Shown here: piece by piece, positions 10,981 through 21,909 of the stretch | How the letters are laid out: each line of letters begins with the position of its first letter | Position numbering within the stretch: position 1 is the first letter of the stretch | NCBI GenBank assembly: GCA_037903475.1 | Contig: JBAJFG010000180.1 | Location: 620,001-684,000, forward strand | DNA: 64,000 nt | Reading direction: 5' to 3' | DNA from: Ancylostoma caninum | Lineage: Eukaryota > Nematoda > Chromadorea > Rhabditida > Ancylostomatidae | Translations under genes and position numbers: made by a program | Notes under the pieces: generated by a model | The model's input: only the letters and a program-made list of their open reading frames with translations | Told to the model about the DNA's origin: nothing | Database searches by the model: none

Positions 10981-11743
10981 TCCTACTATATTAAAAGATT
11001 TGGTCGCTAATCCCCGAAAACATTTCCGTTACTGCGCGTCGACTCTCAGCGCATTGTCGATACGCAGTGTTGTGATGAGTACTTTAAAAAAGGGGCCCCT
11101 GGCCTAAATTTCCACATTGTCCGCTTTTTTCGTCCTAGATTTTTATCTTCCTTGTTATAGGGTAATACCTCCCTAAGGGCCGGCGTAGGTTCTAGGCTAC
11201 TTTGCACCTGGGATTATCGATTAGTTTATCGATTATATCGATTTTATTGATTTTTCGCTATTTTTGCCTCAGGCGTGGCGAAGACATGTCTACTGGGGTA
11301 TGTCAATACGCTGAACACGAATATGACAACCGCTCCGCACGGTACTATCTATTTATCGATTTTATTGGTTTTTCGCTTATTTTGCCCCAGTGACGGTGAA
11401 GACATGGCTATATGACAACCGTTTTCTACAGCACTACCGATTTATCGATTTTATTGATTTTTTGCTAATTTTGCCCCGGGGACGGTGAAGATATGGCTAT
11501 TGGGGTATGTCAATACGCCGAACACGAACATGATAACCGTTCTGTACAGCACTATTGACTTATCGATTTTATTGATTTTTCGCTATTTTTGCCCCGGGCG
11601 CGGCGAAGACATGTCTACTGGGGTATGTCAGTACGCTGAACACGAATATGACAACCGTTCTGTACAGCACTAATGATTTATCGATTTTATTGATTTTTCG
11701 CTATTTTTGCCAGGACCCGAGCAAAGCCGGGTACACAGTCTAG
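10981..11743 (+). mobile_element. Non-autonomous Helitron, 763 bp
   Basis: The 5' end is TCCTACTATATTAAAAGATT after an A (10980). The 3' end has a hairpin ACCCG-AGCAAAGC-CGGGT (11715-11732) followed 11 bases later by CTAG at 11740-11743, then T. TC at the start, a 3' hairpin, CTRR and insertion between A and T are the Helitron hallmarks. No Rep/helicase is encoded. Five 118-bp repeats fill its second half. Confidence 0.78.
11236..11714. repeat. 118-bp tandem repeat inside the Helitron
   Basis: TATCGATTTTATTG begins units at 11236, 11354, 11443, 11561 and 11679. Spacing is 118, 89, 118 and 118; the 89-bp unit lacks 29 bases around the GGGGTATGTCAATACG block. Each full unit also has GAACACGAATATGACAACCG. 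Confidence 0.9.
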
Positions 11744-11969
11744 TAATAAAAATTCAAAAAATAATGGTGAAACTAAACAACTGGATTGAAAGAATCAAAC
11801 AGATATAAGATTTTTTTAATCCAGCAAGCCATTCTCAGGGGTGAGGGGGCTCCCTGCAAATCCGATTTGGAGACCAATAATCCTAATAATGTCGATTAAC
11901 GTTACAACAAAATCCTAGCACATGGTTTTGTTTCCTGACATGGTTTTGAAACGAAGTGGTAGCGCTGTT

Positions 11970-14900
11970 CCCATCGGTTGGGGTTTTTCCTTGATTTTGA
12001 CTGGGCCAGTGGTAAACATGCGCCGGTCTCAGGTAAAGAGGCACACGGGTCCATTGGTCAGGGATTTTCCCGCCAGTGGTAAACAGGTGCTGGTCTCTGG
12101 TAAAGGGGCACATGGGTCGTTGGCCAGCACTTCCCTTGGGTTCGACTGGGCCAATGGTAAACAGGCGCCTGTCTCAGGTAAAGGGGCACACGGGTCCGTT
12201 GGTCAGAATTTTCCCGCCAGTGGTAAATAGGCGCCGTTCTCAGGTAAAGGGGCACACGGGTCCGTTGGTCAGGACTTTCCCTTGGATTCCACTGGGCCAG
12301 TGATAAACAGGTGCTGGTCTCAGGTAAAGGGGCACACGGGTCGTTGCTCAGCTTTTTCCCTTGGGTTCGACTGGGCCAATGGTAAACAGGCGCCGGTCTC
12401 AGGTAAAGGGGCACAAAGGTCCGTGGTCAGAATTTTCCCGCCAATGGTAAATAGGCGCCGTTCTCAGGTAAAGGGGCACACGGGTCCGTTGGTCAGGACT
12501 TTCCCGCCAGTGATAAACAGGTGCTGGTCTCAGGTAAAGGGGCACACGGGTCGTTGCTCAGCTTTTTCCCTTGGGTTCGACTGGGCCAATGGTAAACAGG
12601 CGCCGGTCTCAGGTAAAGGGGCACAAAGGTCCGTGGTCAGAATTTTCCCGCCAATGGTAAACAGGTGCTGGTCTCTGGTAATAGGGCACACGGGTATTTG
12701 GTCAGCACTTCCCTTGGGTTCGACTAGGCCAATGGTAAACAGTTGCTGGTCTCAGGTAAAGGGGCACACGGGTCCGTTGGTCAGGACTTTCCCTTGGATT
12801 CCACTGAGCCAGTAATAAACAGGTGCTGGTCTCAGGTAAAGGGGCACACGGGTCTTTGGTCAGCACTTCCCTTGGGTCCGACTGGGCCAATGGTAAACAG
12901 GCGCCGGTCTCAGGTAAAGGGGCACAAAGGTCTGTGGTCAGAATTTTCCCGTCAGTGGTAAACAGATGCTGGTCTCTGGTAAAGGGGCACACGGGTCGTT
13001 GCTCAGCTTTTTCCCTTGGGTTCGACTGGACCAATGGTAAACAGGCGCCGGTCTTAGGTAAAGGGGCACAAAGATCCGTGGTCAGAATTTTCCCGCCAGT
13101 GGTAAACAGTTGCTGGTCTCAGGTAAAGGAGCACGGGTCTGTTGGTCAGAATTTTCCCGCCAGTGGTAAACAGGTGCTGGACTCTGGTAAAGGGGCACAC
13201 GGGTCTTTGGTCAGCACTTCCTTTGGGTTCGACTGGGCCAATGGTAAACAGGCGCCTGTCTTAGGTAAAGGGGCACAAAGGTCTGTTGGTCAGAATTTTC
13301 CCGCCAGTGGTAAACAGGTGCTGGACTCTGGTAAAGGGGCACACGGGTCTTTGGTCAGCACTTCCCTTGGGTTCGACTGGGCCAATGGTAAACAGGCGCC
13401 TGTCTCAGGTAAAGGGGCACATGGGTCCGTTGGTCAGAATTTCCCGCCAGTGGTAAATAGGCGCCGTTCTCAGGTAAAGGGGCACACGGGTCCGTTGGTC
13501 AGGACTTTCCCGCCAGTGGTAAATAGGCGCCGTTCTCAGGTAAAGGGGCACACGGGTCCGTTGGTCAGGGCTTTCCCTTGGATTCCACTGGGCCAATGGT
13601 AAACAGGCGCCTGTCTCAGGTAAAGGGGCACATGGGTCCGTTGGTCAGAATTTTTCCGCCAGTGGTAAATAGGCGCCGTTCTCAGGTAAAGGGGCACACG
13701 GGTCCGTTGGTCAGGACTTTCCCGCCAGTGGTAAATAGGCGCCGTTCTCAGGTAAAGGGGCACACGGGTCGTTGCTCAGCTTTTTCCCTTGGGTTCGACT
13801 GGGCCAATGGTAAACAGGCGCCGGTCTCAGGTAAAGGGGCACAAAGGTCCGTGGTCAGAATTTTCCCGTCAGTGGTAAACAGATGCTGGTCTCTGGTAAA
13901 GGGACACATGGGTCTGTTGGTCAGAGTTTTCCCGCCAGTGGTAAACAGGTGCTGGACTCTGGTAAAGGGGCACACGGGTCTTTGGTCAGCACTTCCCTTG
14001 GGTTCGACTGGGCCAATGGTAAACGGGCGCCTGTCTCAGGTGAAGGGGCACATGGGTCCGTTGGTCAGAATTTTCCCGCCAGTGGTAAATAGGCGCCGTT
14101 CTCAGGTAAAGGGGCACACGGGTCCGTTGGTCAGGACTTTCCCTTGGGTTCGACTGGGCCAATGGTAAACAGTTGCTGGTCTCAGGTAAAGGGGCACAGG
14201 GGTCGTTGCTCGGCTTTTTCCCTTGGGTTCGACTGGACCAATGGTAAACAGTTGCTGGTCTTAGGTAAAGGGGCACATGGGTCGTTGGTCAGAATTTTCC
14301 CGCCAGTGGTAAACAGTTGCTGGTCTCAGGTAAAGGAGCACGGGTCTGTTGGTCAGAATTTTCCCGCCAGTGGTAAACAGGTGCTGGACTCTGGTAAAGG
14401 GGCACACGGGTCTTTGGTCAGCACTTCCTTTGGGTTCGACTGGGCCAGTGGTAAACAGGCGCCTGTCTTAGGTAAAGGGGCACAAAGGTCCGTGGTCAGA
14501 ATTTTCGCGCCAGTGGTAAACAGGTGCTGGTCTCAGGTAAAGAGACACATGGGTCTGTTGGTCAGAATTTTCCCGCCAGTGGTAAACAGGTGCTGGACTC
14601 TGGTAAAGGGGCACATGGGTCCGTTGGTCAGAATTTTCCCGCCAGTGGTAAATAGGCGCCGTTCTCAGGTAAAGGGGCACACGGGTCCGTTGGTCAGGAC
14701 TTTCCCGCCAGTGGTAAACAGGTGCTGGTCTCAGGTAAAGGGGCACACGGGTCGTTGCTCAGCTTTTTCCCTTGGGTTCGACTGGGCCAATGGTAAACAG
14801 GAGCCGGTCTCAGGTAAAGGGGCACAAAGGTCCGTGGTCAGAATTTTCCCGCCAGTGGTAAACAGGTGCTGGTCTCTGGTAATAGGGCACACGGGTATTT

Positions 14901-16805
14901 GGTCAGCACTTCCCTTGGGTTCGACTAGGCCAATGGTAAACAGTTGCTGGTCTCAGGTAAAGGGGCACACGGGTCCGTTGGTCAGGACTTTCCCTTGGAT
15001 TCCACTGAGCCAGTAATAAACAGGTGCTGGTCTCTGGTAATAGGGCACACGGGTATTTGGTCAGCACTTCCCTTGGGTTCGACTAGGCCAATGGTAAACA
15101 GTTGCTGGTCTCAGGTAAAGGGGCACACGGGTCCGTTGGTCAGGACTTTCCCTTGGATTCCACTGAGCCAGTAATAAACAGGTGCTGGTCTCAGGTAAAG
15201 GGGCACACGGCTCTTTGGTCAGCACTTCCCTTGGGTCCGACTGGGCCAATGGTAAACAGGCGCCGGTCTCAGGTAAAGGGGCACAAAGGTCCGTGGTCAG
15301 AATTTTCCCGTCAGTGGTAAACAGATGCTGGTCTCTGGTAAAGGGACACATGGGTCTGTTGGTCAGAGTTTTCCCGCCAGTGGTAAACAGGTGCTGGACT
15401 CTGGTAAAGGGGCACACGGGTCTTTGGTCAGCACTTCCCTTGGGTTCGACTGGGCCAATGGTAAACGGGCGCCTGTCTCAGGTGAAGGGGCACATGGGTC
15501 CGTTGGTCAGAATTTTCCCGCCAGTGGTAAATAGGCGCCGTTCTCAGGTAAAGGGGCACACGGGTCCGTTGGTCAGGACTTTCCCTTGGGTTCGACTGGG
15601 CCAATGGTAAACAGTTGCTGGTCTCAGGTAAAGGGGCACAGGGGTCGTTGCTCGGCTTTTTCCCTTGGGTTCGACTGGACCAATGGTAAACAGTTGCTGG
15701 TCTTAGGTAAAGGGGCACATGGGTCGTTGGTCAGAATTTTCCCGCCAGTGGTAAACAGTTGCTGGTCTCAGGTAAAGGAGCACGGGTCTGTTGGTCAGAA
15801 TTTTCCCGCCAGTGGTAAACAGGTGCTGGACTCTGGTAAAGGGGCACACGGGTCTTTGGTCAGCACTTCCTTTGGGTTCGACTGGGCCAGTGGTAAACAG
15901 GCGCCTGTCTTAGGTAAAGGGGCACAAAGGTCCGTGGTCAGAATTTTCGCGCCAGTGGTAAACAGGTGCTGGTCTCAGGTAAAGAGACACATGGGTCTGT
16001 TGGTCAGAATTTTCCCGCCAGTGGTAAACAGGTGCTGGACTCTGGTAAAGGGGCACATGGGTCCGTTGGTCAGAATTTTCCCGCCAGTGGTAAATAGGCG
16101 CCGTTCTCAGGTAAAGGGGCACACGGGTCCGTTGGTCAGGACTTTCCCGCCAGTGGTAAACAGGTGCTGGTCTCAGGTAAAGGGGCACACGGGTCGTTGC
16201 TCAGCTTTTTCCCTTGGGTTCGACTGGGCCAATGGTAAACAGGCGCCGGTCTCAGGTAAAGGGGCACAAAGGTCCGTGGTCAGAATTTTCCCGCCAGTGG
16301 TAAACAGGTGCTGGTCTCTGGTAATAGGGCACACGGGTATTTGGTCAGCACTTCCCTTGGGTTCGACTAGGCCAATGGTAAACAGTTGCTGGTCTCAGGT
16401 AAAGGGGCACACGGGTCCGTTGGTCAGGACTTTCCCTTGGATTCCACTGAGCCAGTAATAAACAGGTGCTGGTCTCAGGTAAAGGGGCACACGGGTCTTT
16501 GGTCAGCACTTCCCTTGGGTCCGACTGGGCCAATGGTAAACAGGCGCCGGTCTCAGGTAAAGGGGCACAAAGGTCCATGGTCAGAATTTTCCCGTCAGTG
16601 GTAAACAGGTGCTGGTCTCTGGTAAAGGGACACATGGGTCTGTTGGTCAGAGTTTTCCCGCCAGTGGTAAACAGGTGCTGGACTCTGGTAAAGTGGCACA
16701 CGGGTCTTTGGTCAGCACTTCCCTTGGGTTCGACTGGGCCAATGGTAAACAGGCGCCGGTCTCAGGTAAAGGGGCACATGGGTCGTTGGTCAGGGTTTTC
16801 CTTTG
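11970..16805. repeat. 4.8-kb minisatellite, 66/80-bp units
   Basis: Roughly 65 units built on GGTAAACAGGCGCCGGTCTC then AGGTAAAGGGGCACACGGGT. Two unit types alternate: a 66-bp form with CCCGCCAGTGG and an ~80-bp form in which CTTGGGTTCGACTGGGCCAA replaces that piece. There is a higher-order repeat: about 13.80-15.18 kb recurs 1442 bp downstream. A further 158-bp local duplication sits at about 14.87-15.18 kb. Long open frames (up to 290 codons) occur on both strands because the unit lacks stops in several frames; units of 80 bp shift the frame, so I do not read these as genes. Confidence 0.95.
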
Positions 16806-16994
16806 ACTGCGACGCAGTCAGCAGCAAAGTTTGCCACTGTTTAGTCTGAGTTTCTCAAAATCTAAGGATTACTTCTATTCAGACAGGTGTTGAGACTGAA
16901 TGAAGTCTTAATTAGGTTTGTTTGCAGACACTCTACTCGAACTCTAATAAACACTGATAGAATGCGGTAAAACTTTGAGCGAAGGAACTCACGG
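16806..16994. other. Spacer between two minisatellites
   Basis: Unique sequence with a short perfect palindrome GACTGCGACGCAGTC at about 16805-16819. No gene. Confidence 0.5.
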
Positions 16995-17770
16995 GGTTAC
17001 TATCTCGCGCAAAAGCCTAGACAATAACTTGCGCACCCACCTTATGTGTCTCATCAACCCCGTGGACCACCTCCCTTATTAGAAACTCAAACAAAAGCCT
17101 GGGCAATAAATTGCGCACCCACCTCATGTATCCCGCCAACCCCGTGGACCATCTCCACTACCAGAAACTCAGGCAAAAGTCTACAAAATAAGTTGCGCAC
17201 CCACCTCATGTATCCCGCCAACCCCGTGGACCACCTCCTTTTCCAGAAACTCAGGCAAAAGCCTAGACAATAATTTACGCACCCACCCCATGTATCCCGC
17301 CAACCCCGTGGATTGCCTCCCTTCCAAGAAACTCAGGTAAAAGCCTAGAAAGTAACTTGCGCACCCACCTCATGTATCTCGTCAACCCTGTGGACCACCT
17401 CTCTTACTAGAAACTCAGGCAAAAGTCTACAAAATAAGTTGCGCACCCACCTCATGTATCCCGCCAACCTCGTGGATAGCCTCCCTTTCCAGAAACTCAG
17501 GCAAAAGCCTAGAAAGTAACTTGCGCACCCACCTCATGTATCCCGCCAAACCCGTGGATTACTTCCCTTTCCAGAAACTCAAACAAAAGCCTGGACGAAA
17601 AATTGCGCACCCATCCCATGTATTCCGCCAACACCGTGGATCACCTCCCCAAGTATCCCACCAATCTCATGAATCATCTTCGTTTCCTGAGCTTAAGCGA
17701 AAAATAACCAATAACTTATGCTCTTACTCATTTATCCCATCAACCCTGTTGATCATCTCCCTTCCCTAGG
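16995..17770. repeat. 82-bp minisatellite, ~9 units
   Basis: The word GCGCACCCACC (one unit reads ACGCACCCACC) recurs at 17031, 17113, 17195, 17277, 17359, 17441, 17523 and 17605, an exact 82-bp period. Each unit carries CATGTATCCCGCCAACCCCG and CCAGAAACTCAGGCAAAAGC. The last units, from about 17640, are degraded. Confidence 0.95.
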
Positions 17771-18511
17771 CCACGTGGATTTGAGTATTGATCACTTTCT
17801 TAATCATCACTTAGAACTTTTTTGGTTTAGTATAAATGAGCCACGTCGTGTCGGTGAATATCGGTGAGTAATGACAAAGAAGATTGGTGGAAATAGGCGG
17901 TCGGGATGCTTATTCTCTTTTCACAATAATTTGTTTTCAGTTTTTCTTCAAAACTTTGGGAAAGTATAAAGTTTTTAGAATAAGTTTGGTTTGAACTGAA
18001 AGGATGGGATAGTCACATACAGTGGTAATGCTGAGGGTGTGTTTGTATGATTGGCTCACTGAGTTATTGACCGAGTGGTTTGTACAATACAAAAGCAGTT
18101 GTGTTCTGTATTTCACGCAGTCCTTGGTATGCTCACTGCTCGCGAAAGACAGAGATAGAAACAACAAAACAAATTGATTCACGGATTCTGTGAGTTATCT
18201 TCTCTCATTCGCTACGCTATGTGCTCTTTTTCGACTGAATAATGTTATATGTAGATATACATATACAGTTATGAGATAGTGTAGCTCGAGTTGAGGGTGC
18301 GAATCTCACACAACCTGTTGGCGCGCACGAAAAACCACACCGGGTCAATACTGTCACACCACGGAAAGTAGCACAATAACGTGGCTTACGGGGCCACTAG
18401 TTATGTTAAATATGACTCAGTCAACATGAATCCTACAGCGATGTTTCAAACCACATATAAATGCTTTTCGGTGTGAACTTTTCTGTGTTACCGCATTTAT
18501 GGCCCACCCTG
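17771..18511. other. Right flank of the 7.9-kb element
   Basis: No gene. The last ~90 bases (ATGTTTCAAACCACATATAA and CCGCATTTATGGCCCACCCT) match the right end of the MITE at 44658-45087 in order and spacing, defining the terminal domain of this family. Confidence 0.6.
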
Positions 18512-18513
18512 TA

Positions 18514-18775
18514 CACGCTCGCTCAGCACATCCGATCGCTATAAAGCGCGCAGTTCTACGGAACATGTTCAAGACTGCAGTTGAAATGTGCACTGGGGAT
18601 GACGAAAGAAAAGAATCACGAAAGCTTGCATGGCATATTGCTGTCGCTAACGATTATGCAGTGTTTTCACGTCATAAGAAGTCCCACACTGTAAGCGGTG
18701 ATAAGAAGTCAGCTTGTTCGAAACAGACTCTACGACAGACGATGCATTTCTGAACGTTGCGTAATATGTTCGTAC
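18514..18775 (+). pseudogene. Penelope-like element copy 2, piece 2 (linker)
   Basis: Resumes the PLE interrupted at 10617: SAHPIAIKRAVLRNMFKTAV, CTGDDERKESRKLAW, HKKSHTVSGD, then after a deletion/frameshift QLVRNRLYDRRCISERCVIC. It is close to 9890-9560 of the minus-strand copy. It ends at TAC (18773-18775), where the 3.9-kb element begins, and continues at 22697. Confidence 0.85.
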
Positions 18776-18789
18776 AGGAGTGGTTATAC

Positions 18790-18885
18790 GTTTTCGCGAC
18801 GCGACGGCGTCGCGGCGACGGCCACGACACGCGCGACGCGACAGGTAGCGAAGCCGTCACGTCGCTTCGTCGCGCCATGCTGAAC
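18790..18885. repeat. Left subterminal CGCGACG repeat block
   Basis: Dense CGCGACG/CGTCGCG words in both orientations (TTCGCGACGCGACGGCGTCG, then CGACGCGACAGGTAGCGAAG) in an otherwise AT-rich region. Counterpart at 22455-22680. Such subterminal motif arrays are commonly transposase binding sites; that role is inferred. Confidence 0.7.
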
Positions 18886-20563
18886 GTCGCAAATTTACGT
18901 ACTCACGCAAAATTACATGCACACCCCGATTTAGCGGGGATCATGAGCCAGGCTCCGGCACGAGCCTGTATTAGGGTCGTAGCCAAAACGAAGCCCCTTT
19001 TGAAAAATGCAGATTTTACGAAGCCCCTCTGAAAATAACAATACATAGAAGGGAATGACCGCATCCAATGATAGCAATTCTACAGGCATTCTCCGTGATT
19101 GCAATTAAAGCAATTAGTAGCAATTAAAAGACGATAACCCATTGTGAAACCACAAAACATAACTGCAACAACCAGTGTAAACCGACAAAACATAACTATA
19201 ATTCTTTACCAAGAGCAATCAATGAATGGACCATTCCACAATGGGGAAGAAGTTATACTGACGGAATCAGGAAACGATAAGGTCGACATTGGTCGCCAAA
19301 AGCCGAACAGAACAACAAACTAGTCGAGAATAAAGGAATAACTCTAGAAAAAAGTAGAGACCAAACTAACGACAGTATCTTCGTAGAAAAAAAAGGACCG
19401 AGGCTTTAAAAGGGGCTTTCAAATGATTTCAGTTCCCGCGCAGGCTCGATTGGGTCGGCGTTCCGCTTTGGAGCGCGGCTAAACGGCTTGCGATAGTGCC
19501 TTGGAGCGAGCGGAGAAAGGCAAATACTCACAAGATAGGAGATGATAAGTGCTATTATGTGAGGCGTATGATAGCACATACCTACAAGTATAGGGGGCAT
19601 GGTAGGAGGTTGGAAACTTATGTGTTTGAATAGGGAAATTATGCCCCCGACAGGCTCAGCTTGTACCCCAGCCTGTCTGAAACAGGCTGGCCCCTTTACC
19701 GAGCATACAATTCCTGGATTCATATAAGTTTTGTGATCTGATAGCATACATTTATTTTGAGTGCTATGACGCTTCTTCACCCCAAATTTGGTGTCAATCG
19801 GTTAAGCCTCGAGTTAACGGGAGAGCCTTGCAATAACTCAGACTCAGAATGTGAGCGTATACTTTTCTAGTTCACATAAGTTTAGATGGTCTCTCCCAAA
19901 ATCTTCTAGTGTTCCCTTAGTTCTTATCTCACTGAAGATTCCAGCTCAATCCATGCAGATTCCGCGGCGCAGGAGTCGTTTAAGTCCTCCGGATTATGGG
20001 AACCTGTACATGATCTGCTCCAATCGAACTTTTCAACATCGATCGCCGCAATTGCTCTGCTAAAGCTACGAGCAGTTCTTTTGCGAGCCTTTTTCGTCTT
20101 TCATCGCCTTTATCAACGCATTTCTTTTCTTTGGACCAACTAACACCTCAAAGTTTTTCTGGGGCTCGGCCCCGAACCCGTACGAAGCCTCTTTTGCTTT
20201 TCGACCCTCTTACGAAACCCAGCTTGCCCACCGACAAGCTGCGCTGGGGCCTGTCATGAGCTTCCACGGACTGTTTTGGACCCCATTTTACCATTCGCGG
20301 TCTGGAATGTTCAGAAAAAATTCTCAGCGATTTTCAATGGTGGTCTTTGCGATGGCTGCAATTTTGCGCACTGTTCTTCGCAAAGGATGTTTGTTCCAAG
20401 ATATGGAAGAACGCATTGCGGGTTTTCCTCATTTTTATTTGTTCAGAGATTTTTTCTTGCATTTGAGTTAACAGAATGGTTTTCTTCAATGCATACATTG
20501 CTGTAGTCCCATGCTTCGACGCTTTGTGTTTTTCCCCGGTTCAAGTGTGTTCTAATAGTACAA
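18886..20563. other. Interior of the 3.9-kb element, left part
   Basis: Contains repeat words CGAAGCCCCTTTTGAAAAAT (about 18992), a hairpin CAGCCTGTCTGAAACAGGCTG (about 19671-19691, written here with one base more than needed), an open minus-strand frame at 19406-19780 with no recognisable domain, and segments at about 19850-20045 and 20150-20262 that recur near 2340-2535 and, inverted, 1105-1225. No transposase was found. Confidence 0.5.
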
Positions 20564-20829
20564 TCAGGTTGTTGCGAAAATAATTGCCGTTTTGGGCTAT
20601 GCTCAACTAAACTTCTCTCTTCTGCTCAATTTGACCAAATTCAGCCCAACTTATGTGGCCTTCTGGTAGGATTTTTTTCCTCTTTCGAATGCTGCTTGAA
20701 TATTTTGGCCAGCTCTTTGCTGAAGATTTTTATGACGCCGAGAACAAATGATGAGCCGACGCGATTTTCGGCTGATTATGGTTAATAACTTTAAGCTCGA
20801 TCAGTCTTTGTCGGAGGTATGCAGTAATC

Positions 20830-21268
20830 TTGCGTTTGTTTTGGCTTGGAATGGCCTCCCCAATGGACGGTGGGCTACTGGATCGCAAATTTTCTTCCGT
20901 CGATCTTGATCGTCAAGGCAACCGTGGTCGTGACCGCAGGTTCTTCTCTGACGATCAAGCGTTGAGGACATTCGTGAAACCTCATCCGAGTTCAATCGTG
21001 TGGACATTGAGGGCAGGGTTGGATGCTCACTGTAGTACAGTTTCAAAACATTTGACTTTATAGACATGACAAGAAAGGTGCGGAAGTGAACATCCACGAT
21101 CTGACAGATGACAGGCGTCTCACCCGCCGTGACATCTTTTGTAACATAATTTTTCGCCCCAAAAACTACCCATTTCTAGACAGTTTAGTAGCTATAAATG
21201 GAGCTTGGTTCCTGAGCGATAAGAGAAAACGTGAATTTATATCGATAGATATGTCCTTCCTTCCCTAA
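20830..21268 (+). pseudogene. mariner transposase pseudogene (N-terminal half)
   Basis: Two plus-strand open frames join across a frameshift near 21065. The first contains DDQALRTFVKPHPSS and HCSTVSKHLTL (the second helix-turn-helix). The second contains IHDLTDDRRLTRRDI and FLDSLV, and then at the first catalytic position the expected DEKW is replaced (NGAWF). I could not recover the second and third catalytic Asp blocks from the rest of the element. The copy is clearly inactive and diverged from the mariners at 5909 and 61302. Confidence 0.72.
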
Positions 21269-21596
21269 GTTTTCCTAAATAAAATCTTCGCACTATGGAG
21301 GTTGTGTCAGGAATTTGATGGTGCTATAATAGTGTGATCCACTGCAGCCTTCTCCAACCTGGTCAGGCATTGACAGCAGAGTCCAAGTATTGTAATTTCG
21401 AGCTGATGTCCGCATATGTGCTGTAGATATGGTCGGCAGTGGTGAGCAAATGCTTGTTTTTCCCTGCTCTAGGGTAACGTTAAGCCTCACATTCCAAAAC
21501 TCGTCCGGCAAAATCTGATGCAGTAAGGCATCAAGGCTCTCACTCATTGACTTTATTCCTCAGACCGTTACCCTACTGTATGTACTTTTTCCAAGA

Positions 21597-21699
21597 CCAG
21601 CAATCTGCTGCTGTCGCAGGATTGCATCCTGCATCCGTTACCCTACTGTATGCAAGTCAATCCCTAGGATGCAATCCTGCGACAGCAGCAGATTGCTGA
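21597..21699. repeat. Perfect 34-bp inverted repeat in the mariner
   Basis: AGCAATCTGCTGCTGTCGCA and the following GGATTGCATCCT (about 21599-21632) return as reverse complement at about 21666-21699. Just outside, the word CCGTTACCCTACTGTATG occurs twice in direct orientation (about 21558 and 21637). The pattern looks like a local template-switch event. Confidence 0.8.
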
Positions 21700-21909
21700 T
21701 CTGAAGCATGCTAAAAGTGTCTTCCAAAAGTTTGCGAATTCTTGTGATCTCAATTTTTGTCGTAGAGGCGTGCAATCCATCCGTATTGTCGGGGAGGATC
21801 TGCCGAATTGAAGGGTTGCTAAACCGATGAAAGAAATGGTGTTCGAGCCGAGTTACAATACAATTGAACTGAAGTGTCCATATCGGCAATCAATTTCGCA
21901 ACAACCTAA

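Larger units (their letters stand above)
10618..18511. mobile_element. 7894-bp TA-flanked element carrying a Helitron and two minisatellites
   Basis: Both ends are CAGGGTGGGCCA inward, continuing for 26 bp with three mismatches (CGGTAACA shared at the inner edge). TA at 10616-10617 is repeated at 18512-18513. The flanks join into continuous Penelope-like sequence (...AACATCTTATTA then CACGCTCGCTCAGCACATCC), and the other PLE copy at about 9890-9905 shows the uninterrupted site (CATCTCATTACGCGCTTGCT on its coding strand). So the boundaries are seen directly. No transposase was found inside. Contents: Helitron 10981-11743, minisatellite 11970-16805, second minisatellite 16995-17770, unique sequence 17771-18511. 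The terminal ~60-90 bp resemble the 430-bp MITE at 44658-45087. TA duplication suggests Tc1/mariner-type mobilisation; that is inference. Confidence 0.85.
20564..21909 (+). mobile_element. mariner element, 1346 bp, decayed
   Basis: Right end reads inward TTAGGTTGTTGCGAAATTGA; left end is TCAGGTTGTTGCGAAAATAA, with the second base changed. TA follows at 21910-21911; the left flank is AA, probably a mutated TA. Nested inside the 3.9-kb element. Confidence 0.8.

Noticed and set aside
12823..16458. Open frames of 259-290 codons within the minisatellite
   Set aside because: They are by-products of a stop-poor tandem unit; similar frames exist on both strands and 80-bp units change frame.
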